Assembly (NCBI GenBank): GCA_910584735.1
Contig: CAJUBM010000067.1
Coordinates: 1 to 16,271 of the forward strand
Length of the DNA: 16,271 nucleotides
DNA from: an uncultured Muribaculaceae bacterium
GTDB taxonomy: Bacteria > Bacteroidota > Bacteroidia > Bacteroidales > Muribaculaceae
Direction of reading: 5' to 3'
The number at the start of each line of letters is the position of its first letter. Position 1 is the stretch's first letter. The translations under genes and the position numbers were made by a program. Under the pieces are notes generated by a model. The model did not search any database. It was not told where the DNA came from and saw only the letters and a list, made by a program, of their open reading frames with translations. Of the stretch, positions 16,101-16,271 are shown one piece after another.

Positions 16101-16127
16101 GAGACATTCAAGGTAACCGTACGCTAA
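13116..16127 (+). CDS. Secreted multi-domain adhesin-like protein (cleaved-adhesin/choice-of-anchor J, Fn3, CARDB-like, T9SS-like tail)
   Basis: 1003 residues. A signal peptide (MKRFCLQLFFLPVAMSALSSEA) is followed by about eight modules. Residues ~25-175 form a jelly-roll 'cleaved adhesin / choice-of-anchor J' domain (starts FSETFD, ends LYVDNISV). Two fibronectin-III-like domains follow (~180-280, 282-385), then a second jelly-roll (~392-545, ends VAIDNISIYN). A CARDB-like beta domain (~549-655) contains VTNEGAATSGEFAVEIF and DNNRSAA. An Fn3 domain starting LDLTASAAPEGNVMLAW is interrupted by a third jelly-roll (DDFESYD to LMVDNVTF) and resumes with YNVYRDMESVG. The last ~65 residues (VVGTVGKIIVNGG, VWSVDGRLI, GIYVVRV, FKVTVR) resemble a type-IX secretion (type A) sorting domain. 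It should be exported and perhaps attached to the cell surface; the ligand is unknown. It has its own candidate promoter and a separating terminator, so it is probably not part of the upstream machine. Confidence 0.85.
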   Translation: MKRFCLQLFFLPVAMSALSSEALTPPFSETFDTQASLGSFTIINNNNDSKTWAWDSSTQAVKYSNSWKAADDYLVLPGLQLEAGKLYTFSFDCYRQSSFRSEKIAAFVGTEASVDKLTTTLLSPIEIIAAKVDNQKETKALDFTPETSGVYYFAVQACSEGGQLNLYVDNISVTAPKTMDAPAAVGDFTVTPAPLGALKAAISFTVPSVDINGQPLEDLEKVEIYRGETLVTSVDVELGVTEPYQCSDDNAVYGENVYRAIPYNQGGAGYEARTTVFIGNDVPMAPGSIVLRHGEGDGDAILQWSAPEADVRGLSIDPATLTYKLKHTRPSQEWYEDLDDDVAGTSYSYTECASDYPQAFYKYSVRAKNMAGEGDALFSEMWIPLGKPDAAPFTESFSGGQLEHIFRTKMEVGTGLWAMSDDDTNPDMQSVDGDNGFIMCSGGAVGDVGALYSGRIDLSGVENPTLAFYYYNFDSFDTGTIRVMVSSGDGFEPLGSPVATGAGEELAWNRAVLSLADYKDKKVEIALKATLSTTKTVAIDNISIYNQLSHDLSVIVESPAVAVTGASCPVEIMVTNEGAATSGEFAVEIFKNGESAATVNGDGIAPGNIGRLTCDLPLSLFDKAGKINLYAVVDYDRDENTDNNRSAAISTMVVNRNHPRPLDLTASAAPEGNVMLAWNMPDLVNGPLVSETDDFESYDSFAIGNAGEWQFVDVDGAPVDGPSDFDIPNVPAGSPASFFVMDTSGESFITYGFNSYSGKKCLAAVFNARGVKNDDWAISPELSGHAQAITLWARSYSSKYPDSFEILYSKTTDTPDSFFSVAKFENIPSAWKEYAAQLPEGSKYFAIRYISADAFILMVDNVTFAKAGAESLKYTLSGYNVYRDMESVGVVESNVSSFTDTDATPGKHTYHVTAVYHSAGESDPSEPVIADVSSIGSVASDKAISVVGTVGKIIVNGGSGLPTEVWSVDGRLITHVQDAGSIPVYPGIYVVRVADETFKVTVR

Positions 16128-16150
16128 CCTTGTTCATTGGAATACGGGTG

Positions 16151-16186
16151 GCGGTGTGTCAAAAAAGATGAATTTTGACACACCGC
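16151..16186 (+). terminator. Terminator-like hairpin after the adhesin-like gene
   Basis: GCGGTGTGTCAAAA (16151-16164) is the exact reverse complement of TTTTGACACACCGC (16173-16186), giving a 14-bp perfect stem with an 8-base loop (AAGATGAA), 23 nt after the stop codon. Downstream is TTCTGTTAT, a weak U-tract. The sequence is related to the hairpin at 12440-12476, and in both places the palindromic repeat begins 20-30 nt later. Confidence 0.75.
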
Positions 16187-16207
16187 TTCTGTTATATGAC
16201 ACTTTTG

Positions 16208-16271
16208 TCAATGTTACTTAAAAGTGACGCCGGATGGTAGTGGCGCCGGACCTCCGGGACGGCAGGCCACC
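16208..16271 (+). repeat. Left half of the palindromic intergenic repeat, cut by the window end
   Basis: 16239-16271 equals 12513-12545 exactly (33 bp). The preceding CAATGTTACTT aligns with CAATGGTAACTTTTT before the complete element. This copy has an additional partial unit, GTGACGCCGGATGGTA (16224-16239), just before the shared 33-mer, so the GTGGCGCCGGA-type motif occurs twice in tandem. 16230-16247 is the exact reverse complement of 5-22. The right arm is expected beyond the window. Confidence 0.8.

Overview
The window looks like chromosomal DNA from a Bacteroidales bacterium, probably close to Muribaculaceae. This is inferred from mid-range GC, the lack of Shine-Dalgarno sequences before starts, candidate -7 boxes of the Bacteroidetes form TAnnTTTG, lipoproteins with an SCGG-type lipobox, and a large secreted protein built from adhesin and Fn3 domains with a type-IX-secretion-like C-terminus. 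No rRNA, tRNA, CRISPR array, transposase or integrase is visible. All supported genes lie on the + strand.

Layout: (i) 1-42 is half of a palindromic intergenic repeat, followed by a candidate promoter region. (ii) 246-12411 is a tight nine-gene cluster, probably one transcription unit. In order it encodes a vWA-like lipoprotein, a small three-helix membrane protein, a tubulin/FtsZ-like GTPase, a very large protein with an actin/Hsp70-type ATPase domain, a signal-peptide plus single-TM protein, a coiled-coil protein sharing that protein's C-terminal domain, a MotA/TolQ/ExbB-like proton-channel protein with a long cytoplasmic tail, a MotB/OmpA-like stator partner, and a lipoprotein trypsin-like serine protease. 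Several junctions overlap (TGATG at 3477-3481, ATGA at 6850-6853 and 8912-8915), which suggests translational coupling. (iii) 12412-13115 is a long intergenic region with a terminator hairpin, a complete 139-bp palindrome (44-bp perfect arms), several smaller inverted repeats and a candidate promoter. (iv) 13116-16127 encodes a 1003-residue secreted multi-domain adhesin-like protein. (v) 16128-16271 repeats the terminator-plus-repeat module and runs off the window inside the repeat.

The main point of interest is the nine-gene cluster. It combines two cytoskeletal-type nucleotide-binding proteins (tubulin-like and actin/Hsp70-like) with an ion-driven MotA/MotB-type motor that resembles Zorya ZorA/ZorB in layout but has no ZorC, D, E, F or G partner. 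It also encodes periplasm-facing lipoproteins, one with a degenerate vWA metal site and one a serine protease. I read it as an envelope-spanning machine: the motor pair in the inner membrane gripping the cell wall, the nucleotide-binding proteins and coiled-coil proteins on the cytoplasmic side, and the lipoproteins and the periplasmic part of the TM protein outside. Its job (defence, envelope remodelling or stress response, or secretion) cannot be told from sequence alone. I do not recognise it as a named system.
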